This document shows, piece after piece, positions 24,546-33,392 of a stretch of DNA of 39,870 nucleotides. A program made the position numbers and the translations under genes. Within the stretch, counting starts at the first letter, position 1. Every line of letters starts with the position of its first letter. Source of the stretch: Sphingobacterium thalpophilum (GTDB lineage Bacteria > Bacteroidota > Bacteroidia > Chitinophagales > Chitinophagaceae); the NCBI GenBank assembly GCA_945871875.1, contig CAMBYC010000008.1, positions 1 through 39,870 of the forward strand, in the 5' to 3' direction. Below the pieces are notes generated by a model. The model was not told where the DNA came from, did not search any database, and saw only the letters and a list, made by a program, of their open reading frames with translations.

Positions 24546-26078
24546 TTATTCCCATTCAATGGTAGCCGGTGGTTTGCTGCTAATGTCATACACCACACGG
24601 TTAATTCCTCGAACGTTATTGATAATTTCATTAGAAATATGTGCCAAGAAATCATAAGGCAGGTGAGCCCAATCTGCTGTCATCCCATCCACAGAAGTAA
24701 CCGCTCTTAACGCCAATGTAAATTCATATGTACGTTCATCACCCATCACACCAACCGATTTTACAGGCAAGAGTATTGCTCCCGCTTGCCATACTTTTTT
24801 GTACAAATCAAATTGTTTTAATCCATTGATGAAAATGGCATCTGCTTCTTGTAAAAGCGTAACTTTTTCCGGTGTAATTTCACCCAAAATTCTGATTGCC
24901 AAACCTGGACCAGGAAATGGATGTCTGTTGATTAAATCTTCTGGAATGCCTAGTTCCAAACCAACTCTTCTCACTTCATCTTTAAATAGCAATCGAAGTG
25001 GCTCTACTAGCGACATTTTCATCTTTTCGGGTAAACCACCTACATTATGGTGCGATTTGATGGTTACAGATGGACCATGGACAGAAACAGATTCAATCAC
25101 ATCGGGGTAAATGGTTCCCTGACCAAGAAAATCAATTCCTTCAAGCAACTGAGATTCTTGATCAAAAATGTCAATAAATGCTTTGCCGATAATTTTTCTT
25201 TTTTCTTCCGGATTGTCTTTCCCTGCAAGTTGTGTGTAAAACAGATTGCTTGCATCAACACCTTTAACATTAAGACCAATTGCGTTATAAGTTTCCAGCA
25301 CCTGTTGAAATTCGTTTTTTCTCAATAAACCGTTATCAACAAAAATCCCTGAAAGGTTTTTTCCTATTGCACGGTGAATTAGTGTAGCTGCCACGGTAGA
25401 ATCAACGCCGCCGCTAAGTGCCATAATAACTTTTTTATCGCCGATTTGTTTTTTTATTGCTTCAACGGTATCTGTTATAAAATGTGAAGGCGTCCAGACT
25501 TGCTTACATGCACAAATTGATGTTAAAAAGTTTTGTATCAATAATTTACCATGTGTAGAATGGTAAACTTCTGGGTGAAATTGTAAGCCATATAAAGGAA
25601 ATTTTGCTTCCTTATATCGGAATGCTGCCACTGGAATAGAATCTGTGGTTGCAAGAATATCAAATTCAGATGGCAAATTTAAAATTGAGTCACCATGACT
25701 CATCCAAACGGTAGATTGACTAGGAAAATTGGTAAAAAAGTCATCAGATGCATGAGTTGTAAGAATGGCTCTTCCGTATTCACGTTTTTCAGATTTTTCA
25801 ACCTTGCCGCCAAAAAGCTTTGCAGTTAATTGTGCTCCATAACAAACACCTAACACTGGCACTTGATCTGCCAAAGACGCTACATTAACTATTGGAGCAT
25901 TGGTATCGTTAACTGAAAAAGGTGAACCCGACAAGATAATTCCTTTGCATTCAGGTGTTATTTCTGGTTGTTTGTGGAATGGGATGATTTCACAATATAC
26001 ATTAGATTCTCTTACTGCTCTAGCAATCAATTGAGTATACTGGGAGCCAAAATCGAGGATGATTATTTTTTCTGTCAT
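24546..26078 (-). CDS. guaA: GuaA GMP synthase (glutamine-hydrolysing)
   Basis: This 510-residue enzyme converts XMP to GMP using glutamine and ATP. The N-terminal class I amidotransferase has its nucleophile in [10 protein letters not shown] and its catalytic histidine in [10 protein letters not shown]. The ATP-pyrophosphatase domain has the P-loop [12 protein letters not shown]. The C-terminal dimerisation domain ends with the invariant-type KPPATIEWE. Full length and intact. It is followed after 10 bases by an exported binding-protein-like gene. Confidence 0.98.
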   Translation of the reverse strand: MTEKIIILDFGSQYTQLIARAVRESNVYCEIIPFHKQPEITPECKGIILSGSPFSVNDTNAPIVNVASLADQVPVLGVCYGAQLTAKLFGGKVEKSEKREYGRAILTTHASDDFFTNFPSQSTVWMSHGDSILNLPSEFDILATTDSIPVAAFRYKEAKFPLYGLQFHPEVYHSTHGKLLIQNFLTSICACKQVWTPSHFITDTVEAIKKQIGDKKVIMALSGGVDSTVAATLIHRAIGKNLSGIFVDNGLLRKNEFQQVLETYNAIGLNVKGVDASNLFYTQLAGKDNPEEKRKIIGKAFIDIFDQESQLLEGIDFLGQGTIYPDVIESVSVHGPSVTIKSHHNVGGLPEKMKMSLVEPLRLLFKDEVRRVGLELGIPEDLINRHPFPGPGLAIRILGEITPEKVTLLQEADAIFINGLKQFDLYKKVWQAGAILLPVKSVGVMGDERTYEFTLALRAVTSVDGMTADWAHLPYDFLAHISNEIINNVRGINRVVYDISSKPPATIEWE

Positions 26079-26113
26079 GACTATTGTAAAGATAGGAAAT
26101 TTAAAAATGCGTA

Positions 26114-26131
26114 AAGCTAGTGAGGTAGCTT
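26114..26131 (-). terminator. Possible weak hairpin terminator after queE
   Basis: AAGCTA and TAGCTT form a 6-bp inverted repeat with a 6-base loop between the queE stop and the guaA start. A TTTTT run follows on the minus strand about seven bases later. It is short and only a weak candidate. Confidence 0.25.
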
Positions 26132-26191
26132 AAAGGTGTTGGATATTCAAATCCAACCATGTTTAACATTTTATTAAAATGATTTGGATTA

Positions 26192-26794
26192 TTAAGGAAC
26201 CTGTATGTATTTATGCATCTGAAGAGAGAATTCCCATTTGGGGTTGGCTTTGATGTAATCAATTATTAAAGGGGTAATAGAGGTAGATTTATCCCATTCA
26301 GGTTGTAAAAATAATTTACATTGACTGGTGACTTTGGCTGCATATTTTTCTGCCCAAAGAAAATCGGAAGCGTTAAAGATTACCACTTTTAATTCGTGTG
26401 CAAAAGGAAGAACTTCTTCTAAAGGAGCTTTAAATTTTTTGGGTGAAACGCAGATCCAATCTATATTGCCACTCAACGGGTAAGCTCCAGAAGTTTCAAT
26501 ATTGACTTGATAATTGAGTTGATGGAGAGCTGTGGTTAGTGGTAATAGGTCATACATTAAAGGTTCTCCGCCAGTAATAACCACCATTTGGGTTGGAGTT
26601 TTTTGAATTTCGGCAACAATTTCATTTGCCGACATTACGAGGTGTTTGTCTTTTTGCCAACTATCTTTTACGTCGCACCAAACGCAACCTACATCACAAC
26701 CTGCCAATCTTACAAAATAAGCAGCTTTTCCTTGGTGGAAACCTTCCCCTTGGAGGGTATAAAAATGTTCCATTACATGATAAGTTGCTGGCAT
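26192..26794 (-). CDS. queE: QueE 7-carboxy-7-deazaguanine synthase
   Basis: This 200-residue radical SAM enzyme performs the ring contraction to 7-carboxy-7-deazaguanine in queuosine precursor synthesis. The FYTLQGEGFHQGKAAYFVRL start is typical. RLAGCDVGCVWCD gives the CX3CX2C [4Fe-4S] ligands, and VVITGGEPLMYD is the conserved GGEP SAM-binding block. Size is normal for the short Bacteroidota type. It lies downstream of queA on the same strand, separated by a strong hairpin terminator. Confidence 0.94.
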   Translation of the reverse strand: MPATYHVMEHFYTLQGEGFHQGKAAYFVRLAGCDVGCVWCDVKDSWQKDKHLVMSANEIVAEIQKTPTQMVVITGGEPLMYDLLPLTTALHQLNYQVNIETSGAYPLSGNIDWICVSPKKFKAPLEEVLPFAHELKVVIFNASDFLWAEKYAAKVTSQCKLFLQPEWDKSTSITPLIIDYIKANPKWEFSLQMHKYIQVP

Positions 26795-26834
26795 TTGATT
26801 TGAAAATTGAAAAGTTTAAATTTTAAGGCAAATT

Positions 26835-26884
26835 AAAAAGTTGTTGACAGAGTTATAAAAAATAAAATCTATCAACAACTTTTT
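26835..26884 (-). terminator. Rho-independent terminator after queA
   Basis: AAAAAGTTGTTGA (26835-26847) and TCAACAACTTTTT (26872-26884) form a perfect 13-bp stem with a 24-base loop. On the minus strand the stem ends in a TTTTT run, as expected for termination of queA transcripts. The arms are also symmetric enough to act in both directions. Confidence 0.7.
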
Positions 26885-26902
26885 ATTTAATTCGATAATT
26901 TT

Positions 26903-27952
26903 TTAGATTACCAACATAGCATCGCCATAACTGAAAAATCTGTATTTGTCTTTGATTGCTTTTTGATAAGCTTCCATGGTAAGGTCAAAACCAGCAAAAG
27001 CACAAGTCATAATTAATAAACTTGTTTTTGGCAGGTGGAAATTGGTTACCAATGCATCTGAAATAGAGAAGTTATATGGAGGATGGATGAAAATATTTGT
27101 CCAACCTTCAGAAGGCTTTAGCATTTTTTCTGCTGTAAAAGAAGTTTCCATTGCCCTCATAGTAGTTGTTCCGATAGAACATATTCTACGACCATCTTGT
27201 TTGGCTTTGTTTACAATTTTGCAGGCTTGTTCTTCAATTGCGTAGTATTCTGCATCCATTTTGTGTTTACTAAGATCTTCCACTTCAATAGGTCTGAAAG
27301 TGCCTAAACCTGTATGTAAAGTAACTTCTGCAAAACGCACGCCTTTGATTTCCAGTCTTTTAATCAATTCTTTGCTAAAGTGCAATCCAGCTGTAGGGGC
27401 TGCAACTGCTCCTTCATGTTTTGCATAAACGGTTTGGTAACGCTCTCTATCTTCTTCATCTGGCTTACGTTTGATGTATTTTGGTAGAGGTGTTTCTCCC
27501 AAAGAGGTAAGCACTTTTTTAAATTCTTCTTCAGGACCATCAAATAAAAAGCGGATTGTTCTACCACGAGAAGTAGTATTATCGATGACTTCAGCCACCA
27601 ATTCATCCATTTCACCAAAATATAATTTGTTGCCAACCCTTATTTTTCTTGCGGGATCAACAATAACATCCCATAATCTATTGGGTTTATTCAGTTCTCT
27701 CAATAAGAAAACTTCAATTTTAGCACCAGTTTTTTCTTTTTTACCATACATTCTTGCTGGAAATACCTTTGTATTGTTTACTGCAAAAACGTCTTTATCG
27801 TCAAAATAATCCAAAATATCTCTGAAATATTTATTTTCAATTACACCAGTTTTGCGGTGAACAACCATCATTCTTGCGTCTTCTCTTCTCTTGGTGGGAT
27901 TTTGTGCAATTAAATTAAGTGGCAGGTCAAATCGAAATTGTGATAACTTCAT
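26903..27952 (-). CDS. queA: QueA tRNA ribosyltransferase-isomerase
   Basis: This 349-residue enzyme transfers and isomerises the ribosyl moiety of S-adenosylmethionine to 7-aminomethyl-7-deazaguanine in tRNA, giving epoxyqueuosine. The start [20 protein letters not shown] is typical, and [24 protein letters not shown] and [12 protein letters not shown] are the family blocks. Full length. Its upstream region contains a 43-codon frame overlapping its start and a 7-bp hairpin; no preQ1 riboswitch was recognised. Confidence 0.97.
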   Translation of the reverse strand: MKLSQFRFDLPLNLIAQNPTKRREDARMMVVHRKTGVIENKYFRDILDYFDDKDVFAVNNTKVFPARMYGKKEKTGAKIEVFLLRELNKPNRLWDVIVDPARKIRVGNKLYFGEMDELVAEVIDNTTSRGRTIRFLFDGPEEEFKKVLTSLGETPLPKYIKRKPDEEDRERYQTVYAKHEGAVAAPTAGLHFSKELIKRLEIKGVRFAEVTLHTGLGTFRPIEVEDLSKHKMDAEYYAIEEQACKIVNKAKQDGRRICSIGTTTMRAMETSFTAEKMLKPSEGWTNIFIHPPYNFSISDALVTNFHLPKTSLLIMTCAFAGFDLTMEAYQKAIKDKYRFFSYGDAMLVI

Positions 27953-28300
27953 ATATTGATTCTTTTTGTAAATGCCTATGAATCAAATCTTTAAACCCTG
28001 ATTTCAGGAAATAAGTATAAATCTCAACATCTGATCTTACGGCATCAGATTTGATCATCTTGGCTAAAATGTTTGCGAAGGTAATAAATTTAATTTGTAA
28101 AATGTTTCATAGTTAAAATTAATTTGTGTACGAATTAAAAACGATATGATATAAATCGAGTTTAAGCATTAAACAAATAAATTAAATTTTTAAGCTAATG
28201 CCATTTCACAAATAACCTATAACCCCTAGCTAATGCTAAAGGAGATTAGAAGGACAATTTTCTATTTTTCTAATACTTAATTACTACTAACCACTAACTA
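27953..28300. other. Intergenic region upstream of queA
   Basis: About 350 bases without a confident gene. It holds a 7-bp inverted repeat ATCTGAT (28029-28035) / ATCAGAT (28044-28050), a 43-codon minus-strand frame (28058-27927) that overlaps the queA start, and at its right end the dispersed repeat around the amn stop codon. Nothing else was recognised. Confidence 0.5.
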
Positions 28301-28304
28301 CTAA
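28287..28304 (-). repeat. Dispersed 18-bp repeat, copy 2, at the amn stop codon
   Basis: CTAACCACTAACTACTAA is identical to the copy at 529-546, in the same register relative to a minus-strand TAG stop codon (28303-28301). Confidence 0.75.
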
Positions 28305-29071
28305 AACTGCAAATGCTTCACAGTTAATCCATTATTTATCAATTGTTTGAGAGAATCTATTCCAATATGTAAGTGAATTTCAACAAAATTAGTTGTTACT
28401 TTTTTGTCGCTTTCCTCCGTTTTTACACCATCGGGAACCATAGGTTGATCGCTTATTAGTAACAATGCACCCGTAGGAATCCTATTGTAAAATCCTACCG
28501 AAAATATTGTAGCTGTTTCCATATCTATTGCATAAGCTCTAATGTGTTGCAAATAGTTTTTAAACGCTTCATCGTGTTCCCAAACCCTTCTATTGGTGGT
28601 ATAAACCGGACCAGTCCAATAATCTTGTTCGTAATCTCTGATTGTTGTTGAAATTGCTTTTTGTAAAGCAAATGCAGGTAAAGCTGGCACTTCTGGCGGA
28701 AAATAATCGTTTGATGTTCCTTCACCTCTTATTCCAGCAATGGGTAATAGCAAATCTCCAATTTTATGTCTTTTCTTCAATCCACCACATTTTCCTAAAA
28801 ACAAAACTGCTTTAGGTTCAATCGACATCAATAAATCCATAATAGTTGCTGCAGTTGGGCTACCCATCCCAAAATTAATGATGGTAATTCCATCTGAAGT
28901 TGCCGTTTGCATGGGTCTATCTAAACCTGTTATTTCTACATTGTGCCATTTTGCAAATAGCTGTACGTAATTGCTAAAATTGGTTAACAAAATATATTTT
29001 CCAAAATTTTCTAATTTTTGACCAGTATAACGGGGCAACCAATTTTCTACAATTTTTTGTTTTGTATCCAT
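28301..29071 (-). CDS. amn: AMP nucleosidase / nucleoside phosphorylase family
   Basis: The ATG at 29071 gives 256 residues (MDTKQKIVENWLPRYTG); a TTG at 29098 would add nine residues and overlap the divergent gene. It belongs to the PNP/UDP phosphorylase superfamily, and the blocks NFGMGSPTAATIMDLL, VLFLGKCGGL, PIAGIRGEGTSNDYFPPEVP, YTTNRRVWEHDE and IDMETATIF match the Bacteroidota AMP nucleosidase group, which splits AMP to adenine and ribose-5-phosphate. The purine context (guaA nearby) is compatible. It is divergent from an HsdR-N protein with only a few tens of bases between starts. Confidence 0.88.
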   Translation of the reverse strand: MDTKQKIVENWLPRYTGQKLENFGKYILLTNFSNYVQLFAKWHNVEITGLDRPMQTATSDGITIINFGMGSPTAATIMDLLMSIEPKAVLFLGKCGGLKKRHKIGDLLLPIAGIRGEGTSNDYFPPEVPALPAFALQKAISTTIRDYEQDYWTGPVYTTNRRVWEHDEAFKNYLQHIRAYAIDMETATIFSVGFYNRIPTGALLLISDQPMVPDGVKTEESDKKVTTNFVEIHLHIGIDSLKQLINNGLTVKHLQF

Positions 29072-29111
29072 ATAAATGATATTGCGTAAATTTAGCAATT
29101 ATTTAGCAAGC

Positions 29112-29546
29112 ATGTTTACTCCAGAATACCCAAAGCAGCCTTTATCTATAAAAACTATTGACAATAAACACAATATTTTATGTGCCATTAGAAAAAAGTG
29201 GATTATTCTTACTCCCGAAGAGTGGGTTAGGCAAAATTTTCTACAATGGTTATTTTTGGTAATGCAATATCCTCAAACCTTGATTGCAGTTGAAAAAGAA
29301 ATTATAGTAAATGGACTTAAAAAAAGGTTTGATATCTTAGTTTATAATAGAGATCACCAACCTTGGATGTTGGTGGAATGTAAAGCTCATACTATACCTC
29401 TCCAAGAAAACGTTTTCTTGCAAGCATTGCGTTATAATATTGCTACTCCTGTAAATTATATTGTGGTAACAAATGGTCTTCATTGCAGAGCAATAGAAAA
29501 AGTTGCAGGAGAATTAAAAGAAATAACTGCTTTACCTATATTGTAA
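29112..29546 (+). CDS. Orphan HsdR N-terminal-type PD-(D/E)XK protein
   Basis: From the ATG at 29112 it has 144 residues (MFTPEYPKQPLSIK). An upstream ATG at 29076 is possible and would place the start 4 bases from amn. The TPEEWVRQNFLQWL block, then KKRFDILVYN and MLVECKA, gives the PD-(D/E)XK catalytic triad (D, E, K) of the type I restriction HsdR N-terminal domain family. It stands alone: no helicase, methylase or specificity subunit is nearby, so it is not a working type I system. Such stand-alone proteins are common in Bacteroidota and their job is unknown. Confidence 0.82.
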   Translation: MFTPEYPKQPLSIKTIDNKHNILCAIRKKWIILTPEEWVRQNFLQWLFLVMQYPQTLIAVEKEIIVNGLKKRFDILVYNRDHQPWMLVECKAHTIPLQENVFLQALRYNIATPVNYIVVTNGLHCRAIEKVAGELKEITALPIL

Positions 29547-29594
29547 AAGGGATTAAGGTGTTATCGATAAAACGATTCTACCTTAATCCCTTTT
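29545..29594. terminator. Bidirectional terminator between HsdR-N gene and gdhA
   Basis: A 15-bp perfect stem, AAAAGGGATTAAGGT (29545-29559) with ACCTTAATCCCTTTT (29580-29594), encloses a 20-base loop. T-runs follow on both strands. It lies in the convergent gap, so it can end both transcripts. Its left arm overlaps the last base or two of the HsdR-N stop codon. Confidence 0.85.
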
Positions 29595-29607
29595 AGATAA
29601 ATTTATT

Positions 29608-31020
29608 TTATGGGAATATGCCCAATTCCAAATAGCTATTTCCTACTTTATTGATAGCTACCAAAAATGATGCGGTACGCATATTGTTGATATTAGGGTT
29701 TTTATGCCAAGTTTCAATGATTTCTTGAGTTGCAGTAATCATTGTTTCTTCCAAACCGCTACGCACTAAATCCACTTCATCAGGTCCATGGATAATCATT
29801 TTACGAATATCATTAGAAACTTTATTGCCAGTCAAACTTTCTAATTGATCTAGCATGTTTTTATTTTGATTTTCAGTAAAACGTTTTTCCAATCTACCAT
29901 GACGGACGTGGCTAAGGTTTTTCAACCATTCGAAATAAGAAACGGTAACGCCGCCAGCATTCAAATACATATCTGGAACAACAATTACGCCTTTTGAGGA
30001 AAATATTTCATCGGCTTCTGGAGTAAGTGGTCCATTTGCGGCTTCTCCAATAATTTTTGCTTTAATCCTTGGTGCATTTTCTTTATTGATGACATTTTCC
30101 AACGCTGCTGGAATTAAAATATCACAATCCATTTCCAAAGCTTCCATATTGTGGGTGAAATTTTTAGCACCCTCAAAATTCAAAATACTTCCAGATGCTT
30201 TTCTATGGTTGAAAACAGCTTCTACATCCAAGCCGTTATTATTGTAAATGGCACCTTCAAATTCTGCCAATCCAACAATTATAGCTCCTGCTTCTTGGAA
30301 AAATTTTGCAGTATGGTAACCTACATTCCCCAATCCTTGCACAACAATTTTCTTGCCCTCTACCCCTAAGGTAAGTCCAATTCTGTCCATTACCTCTTTC
30401 ATATCACATACTTCCCTGATGCCATAAAATACGCCCAATCCAGTAGCTTCTCTTCTTCCTCTAACGCCACCTTGTGTAATCGGCTTCCCTGTTACGCATG
30501 CCATAGCATCTACTTCTCCTGGATGTAACGCCATGTAGGTATCTAATATCCAAGACATTTCACGCTCACCTGTTCCATAATCTGGTGCTGGTACATCTTC
30601 ACCCGGACCAATAAATCTTTTTTTATCCAATTCTGCTGTATATCTTCTGGTGATTTTTTCCAAAGTATACACATCATAATTTTTAGGGTTGATGGCTATT
30701 CCACCTTTGGCTCCTCCAAAAGGAACATTTACAATAGCACATTTGTAGGTCATCAAAGCCGCTAAAGCCATTACTTCGTCGAGGTTTACCATATCGCTAA
30801 AGCGAATTCCACCTTTACATGGTAGTTTGTGGTGCGAATGTTGCACCCTGTAGGCCTTAATTACTTCGGTTTTGTTGCCCACTTTCACAGGAAAATGTAG
30901 CCTTAAAACAGAATTACACTGCTTTATTTGTTCTAAAATACCTTTGTCAAATGAAGTAAACATTGCAGCTTTGTCGAAACTGTTGCATACGGAATCAAAG
31001 AAACTGTATTCTCCTGCCAT
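29608..31020 (-). CDS. Glutamate dehydrogenase (Glu/Leu/Phe/Val family)
   Basis: This 470-residue enzyme interconverts glutamate and 2-oxoglutarate with NAD(P). [30 protein letters not shown] has the substrate-binding lysines; the following [12 protein letters not shown] and [17 protein letters not shown] blocks are the active-site region with the catalytic aspartate. The Rossmann motif is [13 protein letters not shown]. The chain is full length. It ends at a strong shared terminator and starts after a 16-bp hairpin at the ccmD end, so it is probably monocistronic. Confidence 0.95.
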   Translation of the reverse strand: MAGEYSFFDSVCNSFDKAAMFTSFDKGILEQIKQCNSVLRLHFPVKVGNKTEVIKAYRVQHSHHKLPCKGGIRFSDMVNLDEVMALAALMTYKCAIVNVPFGGAKGGIAINPKNYDVYTLEKITRRYTAELDKKRFIGPGEDVPAPDYGTGEREMSWILDTYMALHPGEVDAMACVTGKPITQGGVRGRREATGLGVFYGIREVCDMKEVMDRIGLTLGVEGKKIVVQGLGNVGYHTAKFFQEAGAIIVGLAEFEGAIYNNNGLDVEAVFNHRKASGSILNFEGAKNFTHNMEALEMDCDILIPAALENVINKENAPRIKAKIIGEAANGPLTPEADEIFSSKGVIVVPDMYLNAGGVTVSYFEWLKNLSHVRHGRLEKRFTENQNKNMLDQLESLTGNKVSNDIRKMIIHGPDEVDLVRSGLEETMITATQEIIETWHKNPNINNMRTASFLVAINKVGNSYLELGIFP

Positions 31021-31096
31021 AAATTAAATTTTTAGTGATCAAGCAATCTTTGTGGGTTATAAATTTAAAAGGGTATTGGACAATATATTTACAATA

Positions 31097-31137
31097 GATT
31101 AAAATTATTAATCCTTTTAGAATTAATAATTTTAATC
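31097..31137 (-). terminator. 16-bp hairpin at the end of the ccm genes
   Basis: GATTAAAATTATTAAT (31097-31112) and ATTAATAATTTTAATC (31122-31137) pair perfectly over 16 bases around a 9-base loop. The right arm overlaps the ccmD stop codon and last codon. An 8-base T-run borders it on the plus strand, an A-run on the minus strand, so in the ccm direction it is a stem preceded by an A-tract with no strong T-tail. It may separate ccm and gdhA transcripts. Confidence 0.5.
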
Positions 31138-31347
31138 TTTTTTTTCTAATTGATTGATTTTTTGGTCAATTCTTGCAACATAGAACAACAGTCCAAGAAG
31201 TATGGTTAATACAATTGCAACCACAACATAAATTTTACCGTTGGATCTCAAAACGTCTGCCATTTCTGCCTGTTTTTTTTCTTGTGCAAATATCACGCAA
31301 GGAATTAATATGGAAGACAAAACGAAGAATAAGAATTTATTAAGCAT
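31132..31347 (-). CDS. ccmD: CcmD family small membrane protein
   Basis: This 71-residue protein starts with a hydrophobic segment ending near IFAQ (signal-like, residues 5-21). A second membrane helix at residues 39-59 is followed by ARIDQKINQLEKKD. A short protein with one core helix and a charged C-terminal tail, placed directly after ccmC with an 8-base overlap, fits the CcmD-type partner of the heme-export complex. The assignment rests largely on context and size. Confidence 0.78.
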   Translation of the reverse strand: MLNKFLFFVLSSILIPCVIFAQEKKQAEMADVLRSNGKIYVVVAIVLTILLGLLFYVARIDQKINQLEKKD

Positions 31348-32035
31348 TTAACCAATTTTTTTCTTTTAAAAAGGAGATTCTAATTTTAAGAGTAGTAATC
31401 CATACTCCTAATAGTGTCCATCCGATAACAGCCGGATAAAAAACCATTCGCATTCTGGCATCAATATCATTGAAATTTAATGCGGGATTTCCTTCTTTAC
31501 CAGGGTGTAAACTTGGTAAAATTCTTGGAATAATCCAAATGGAAGGGAAAAGCATCGCAAAAGCGAAGATATTATATACAGCACTTACCCTTGCACGTTG
31601 GTCTAAATCTGGTATCGAAGATCTTAAAACAAAATAAGCGAAATATATCAATAAAGCGATGGCGGCACCAATTAATTTTGGTTCTCTCACTATTGATCCA
31701 AAAGATGCATAGGCCGGATTGTTAGGATCTGCCCAAGTGTAACTTGCCCAAATTGCTCCAGTTGCATAGCCTAGTAATCCAAAAACAATTCCTGTAGATG
31801 CATAAGCCCTCGCAGAAATATCTTTTTTCAGGTTTCCAGTGTTGAGAAACTGAATACTATGTACAACGGAAACACCAAATAAAATCATCATTGCAAACCA
31901 CATACAAACGTGGAAATAAAGATTTCTAATGGTTTCTTGCAATTGTGAAAGTGCGGGTACCGGCATCAAAAGGCCTCCAACCACAGCATAAACAAGTAAA
32001 ACAACACATACTATTTTCCACCAATTTTTCTTCAT
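31340..32035 (-). CDS. ccmC: CcmC-type heme handling protein for cytochrome c biogenesis
   Basis: This 231-residue protein has about six membrane helices. The block FGLLGYATGAIWASYTWADPN is the tryptophan-rich (WWD-like) heme-handling loop of the CcmC/CcsA family, and conserved histidines lie in NLYFHVCMWFA and SLHPGKEG. In system I, CcmC loads heme onto the chaperone CcmE on the periplasmic side of the inner membrane. ccmB lies 55 bases upstream on the same strand and ccmD overlaps downstream. CcmA, E, F, G and H are not in this window. Confidence 0.92.
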   Translation of the reverse strand: MKKNWWKIVCVVLLVYAVVGGLLMPVPALSQLQETIRNLYFHVCMWFAMMILFGVSVVHSIQFLNTGNLKKDISARAYASTGIVFGLLGYATGAIWASYTWADPNNPAYASFGSIVREPKLIGAAIALLIYFAYFVLRSSIPDLDQRARVSAVYNIFAFAMLFPSIWIIPRILPSLHPGKEGNPALNFNDIDARMRMVFYPAVIGWTLLGVWITTLKIRISFLKEKNWLNA

Positions 32036-32090
32036 TAGGAGTTATTAAAGTTTTGTAAACCTTTATTGGAGAGCAAAATTAAACTTTCCC

Positions 32091-32753
32091 TTAATCTTTC
32101 CATAAAAAGGGAAATAAAATTACTGAAAGTAAAATTATACCAAAATCGAGTGCTAGCAATAAAAGCACAATTTGCATAGCTGCACCAGGCCTAAATATTT
32201 CTGCAAATGCCATTCTAGATAACCTTATCAACAACAACAACTGAGGAATTATAATAGGAAATCCCAATATTGCCATTAAAGATGCTTGTTGCATTGCTTT
32301 TGATGCAATTGCTGCTAACATTGTAAACACCAAGCTTAATCCAATTCCACCAAGAAAACTAATTCCAATGAATTGAAATACCAGCACAGTAGGATTTCCC
32401 ATCAGTGCAATAAAAATGATCAAATTGAAAAGATTCAAAATGGCCATTAAAACTACATTGTAGAGCAATTTTGCCACTACAAATACAGCTGGGTGGCAAA
32501 TGGAATAGAAATAAAGCATTCTGCCTTTGTTTTCTTGTAAAAAACTTTTAGCTACAGCATTAATACATACAAACAATTGTGTTATCCAAAAAAGTGCATT
32601 CCATGTTGCTGCATTGGGATCTTCAATTGCCAAATACAGCACAAAAATAGTGGAAGCCACGTAAAGCATTACGCCATATAAGCTATATTGTTGACGCATT
32701 TCCAGCATCCAATCTTTACGAAAAAGCGTCCATATATAAGAAATCGTTTTCAA
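32091..32753 (-). CDS. ccmB: CcmB heme exporter membrane subunit
   Basis: This 220-residue inner-membrane protein starts with an amphipathic [17 protein letters not shown] segment and then has six hydrophobic helices. It matches the CcmB permease component, which acts with the CcmA ATPase and CcmC in heme delivery for cytochrome c maturation. FCM-type blocks such as [18 protein letters not shown] and [21 protein letters not shown] fit the family. The start is a TTG that overlaps the tdk stop codon by 4 bases (TTGA), so the two are translationally coupled. No ATG is available before the conserved N-terminus. Confidence 0.9.
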   Translation of the reverse strand: MKTISYIWTLFRKDWMLEMRQQYSLYGVMLYVASTIFVLYLAIEDPNAATWNALFWITQLFVCINAVAKSFLQENKGRMLYFYSICHPAVFVVAKLLYNVVLMAILNLFNLIIFIALMGNPTVLVFQFIGISFLGGIGLSLVFTMLAAIASKAMQQASLMAILGFPIIIPQLLLLIRLSRMAFAEIFRPGAAMQIVLLLLALDFGIILLSVILFPFLWKD

Positions 32754-33325
32754 GATTTATTGTTTGGTTGTGCACAAATTCTACAACGGGGTTCGTAGAG
32801 TTCTTTCTCGCCTAACATGATTTGTCCGGTTAATGTTGATTTTCTGTAAGAATAATTTGCAATATTTCCACAAACCACGCAAATGGCGTGGAGTTTAGTG
32901 ATATAATCTGCAATTGCTAATAATCCGGGAATTGGGCCAAAAGGTTTGCCAGAGAAATCCATATCCAAACCGGCAACAATTACACGGGTTCCCCGCAATG
33001 CAAGATGATTGCAAACGTTTATGATATCACTATCGAAAAACTGTGCTTCATCTATTCCAATCACCTGAATACCATCTGACATAAGCATGATATTTTGCGA
33101 ATGGCTTACTGGTGTTGAATGAATAATGCGTTCATCATGTGATACTATATTGATAGCATCATAGCGTGAATCTATGTCTGGCTTAAAAATTTCTACTGAA
33201 AGATTAGCGATTTTAGCTCTTTTGAGCCTTCTAATCAATTCTTCGGTTTTGCCCGAAAACATAGATCCGCATATCACTTCAATCCATCCTCTATTTGTAA
33301 TTCCTTGGTGCGGCTCAATAAACAT
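32750..33325 (-). CDS. tdk: Type II thymidine kinase
   Basis: This 191-residue salvage enzyme phosphorylates thymidine. It has a P-loop [18 protein letters not shown] near residue 20, the lasso-proximal [12 protein letters not shown] block, and a zinc-binding lasso domain with CVVCG and the C-terminal CRICAQ, giving four cysteines. Length is typical of type II enzymes. It heads the tdk-ccmB-ccmC-ccmD group and is preceded by a -7 element. Confidence 0.96.
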   Translation of the reverse strand: MFIEPHQGITNRGWIEVICGSMFSGKTEELIRRLKRAKIANLSVEIFKPDIDSRYDAINIVSHDERIIHSTPVSHSQNIMLMSDGIQVIGIDEAQFFDSDIINVCNHLALRGTRVIVAGLDMDFSGKPFGPIPGLLAIADYITKLHAICVVCGNIANYSYRKSTLTGQIMLGEKELYEPRCRICAQPNNKS

Positions 33326-33375
33326 TATCTTAGCAAATGAAAGTTGAAACTTGGGTTAAATTTATCTTTACTTCA

Positions 33376-33383
33376 CAAATGTA
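33376..33383 (-). promoter_or_regulatory. Candidate -7 element for tdk and the ccm genes
   Basis: The minus strand reads TACATTTG, identical to the -7 box of the Rpn gene promoter, 51 bases upstream of the tdk ATG. No TTG is at the ideal -33 spacing. Confidence 0.4.
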
Positions 33384-33392
33384 AATTAAGCA

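Noticed and set aside
26588-26826. Overlapping plus-strand frames across queE start
   Set aside because: They lie mostly antisense to QueE coding sequence and show no family features.
27953-28300. preQ1 riboswitch upstream of queA
   Set aside because: The short C-rich/A-rich pseudoknot pattern of preQ1 classes was not found; only a 7-bp hairpin is present.
29112-29546. Type I restriction-modification system
   Set aside because: Only the HsdR N-terminal-type domain is present; no motor domain, HsdM or HsdS gene lies nearby.
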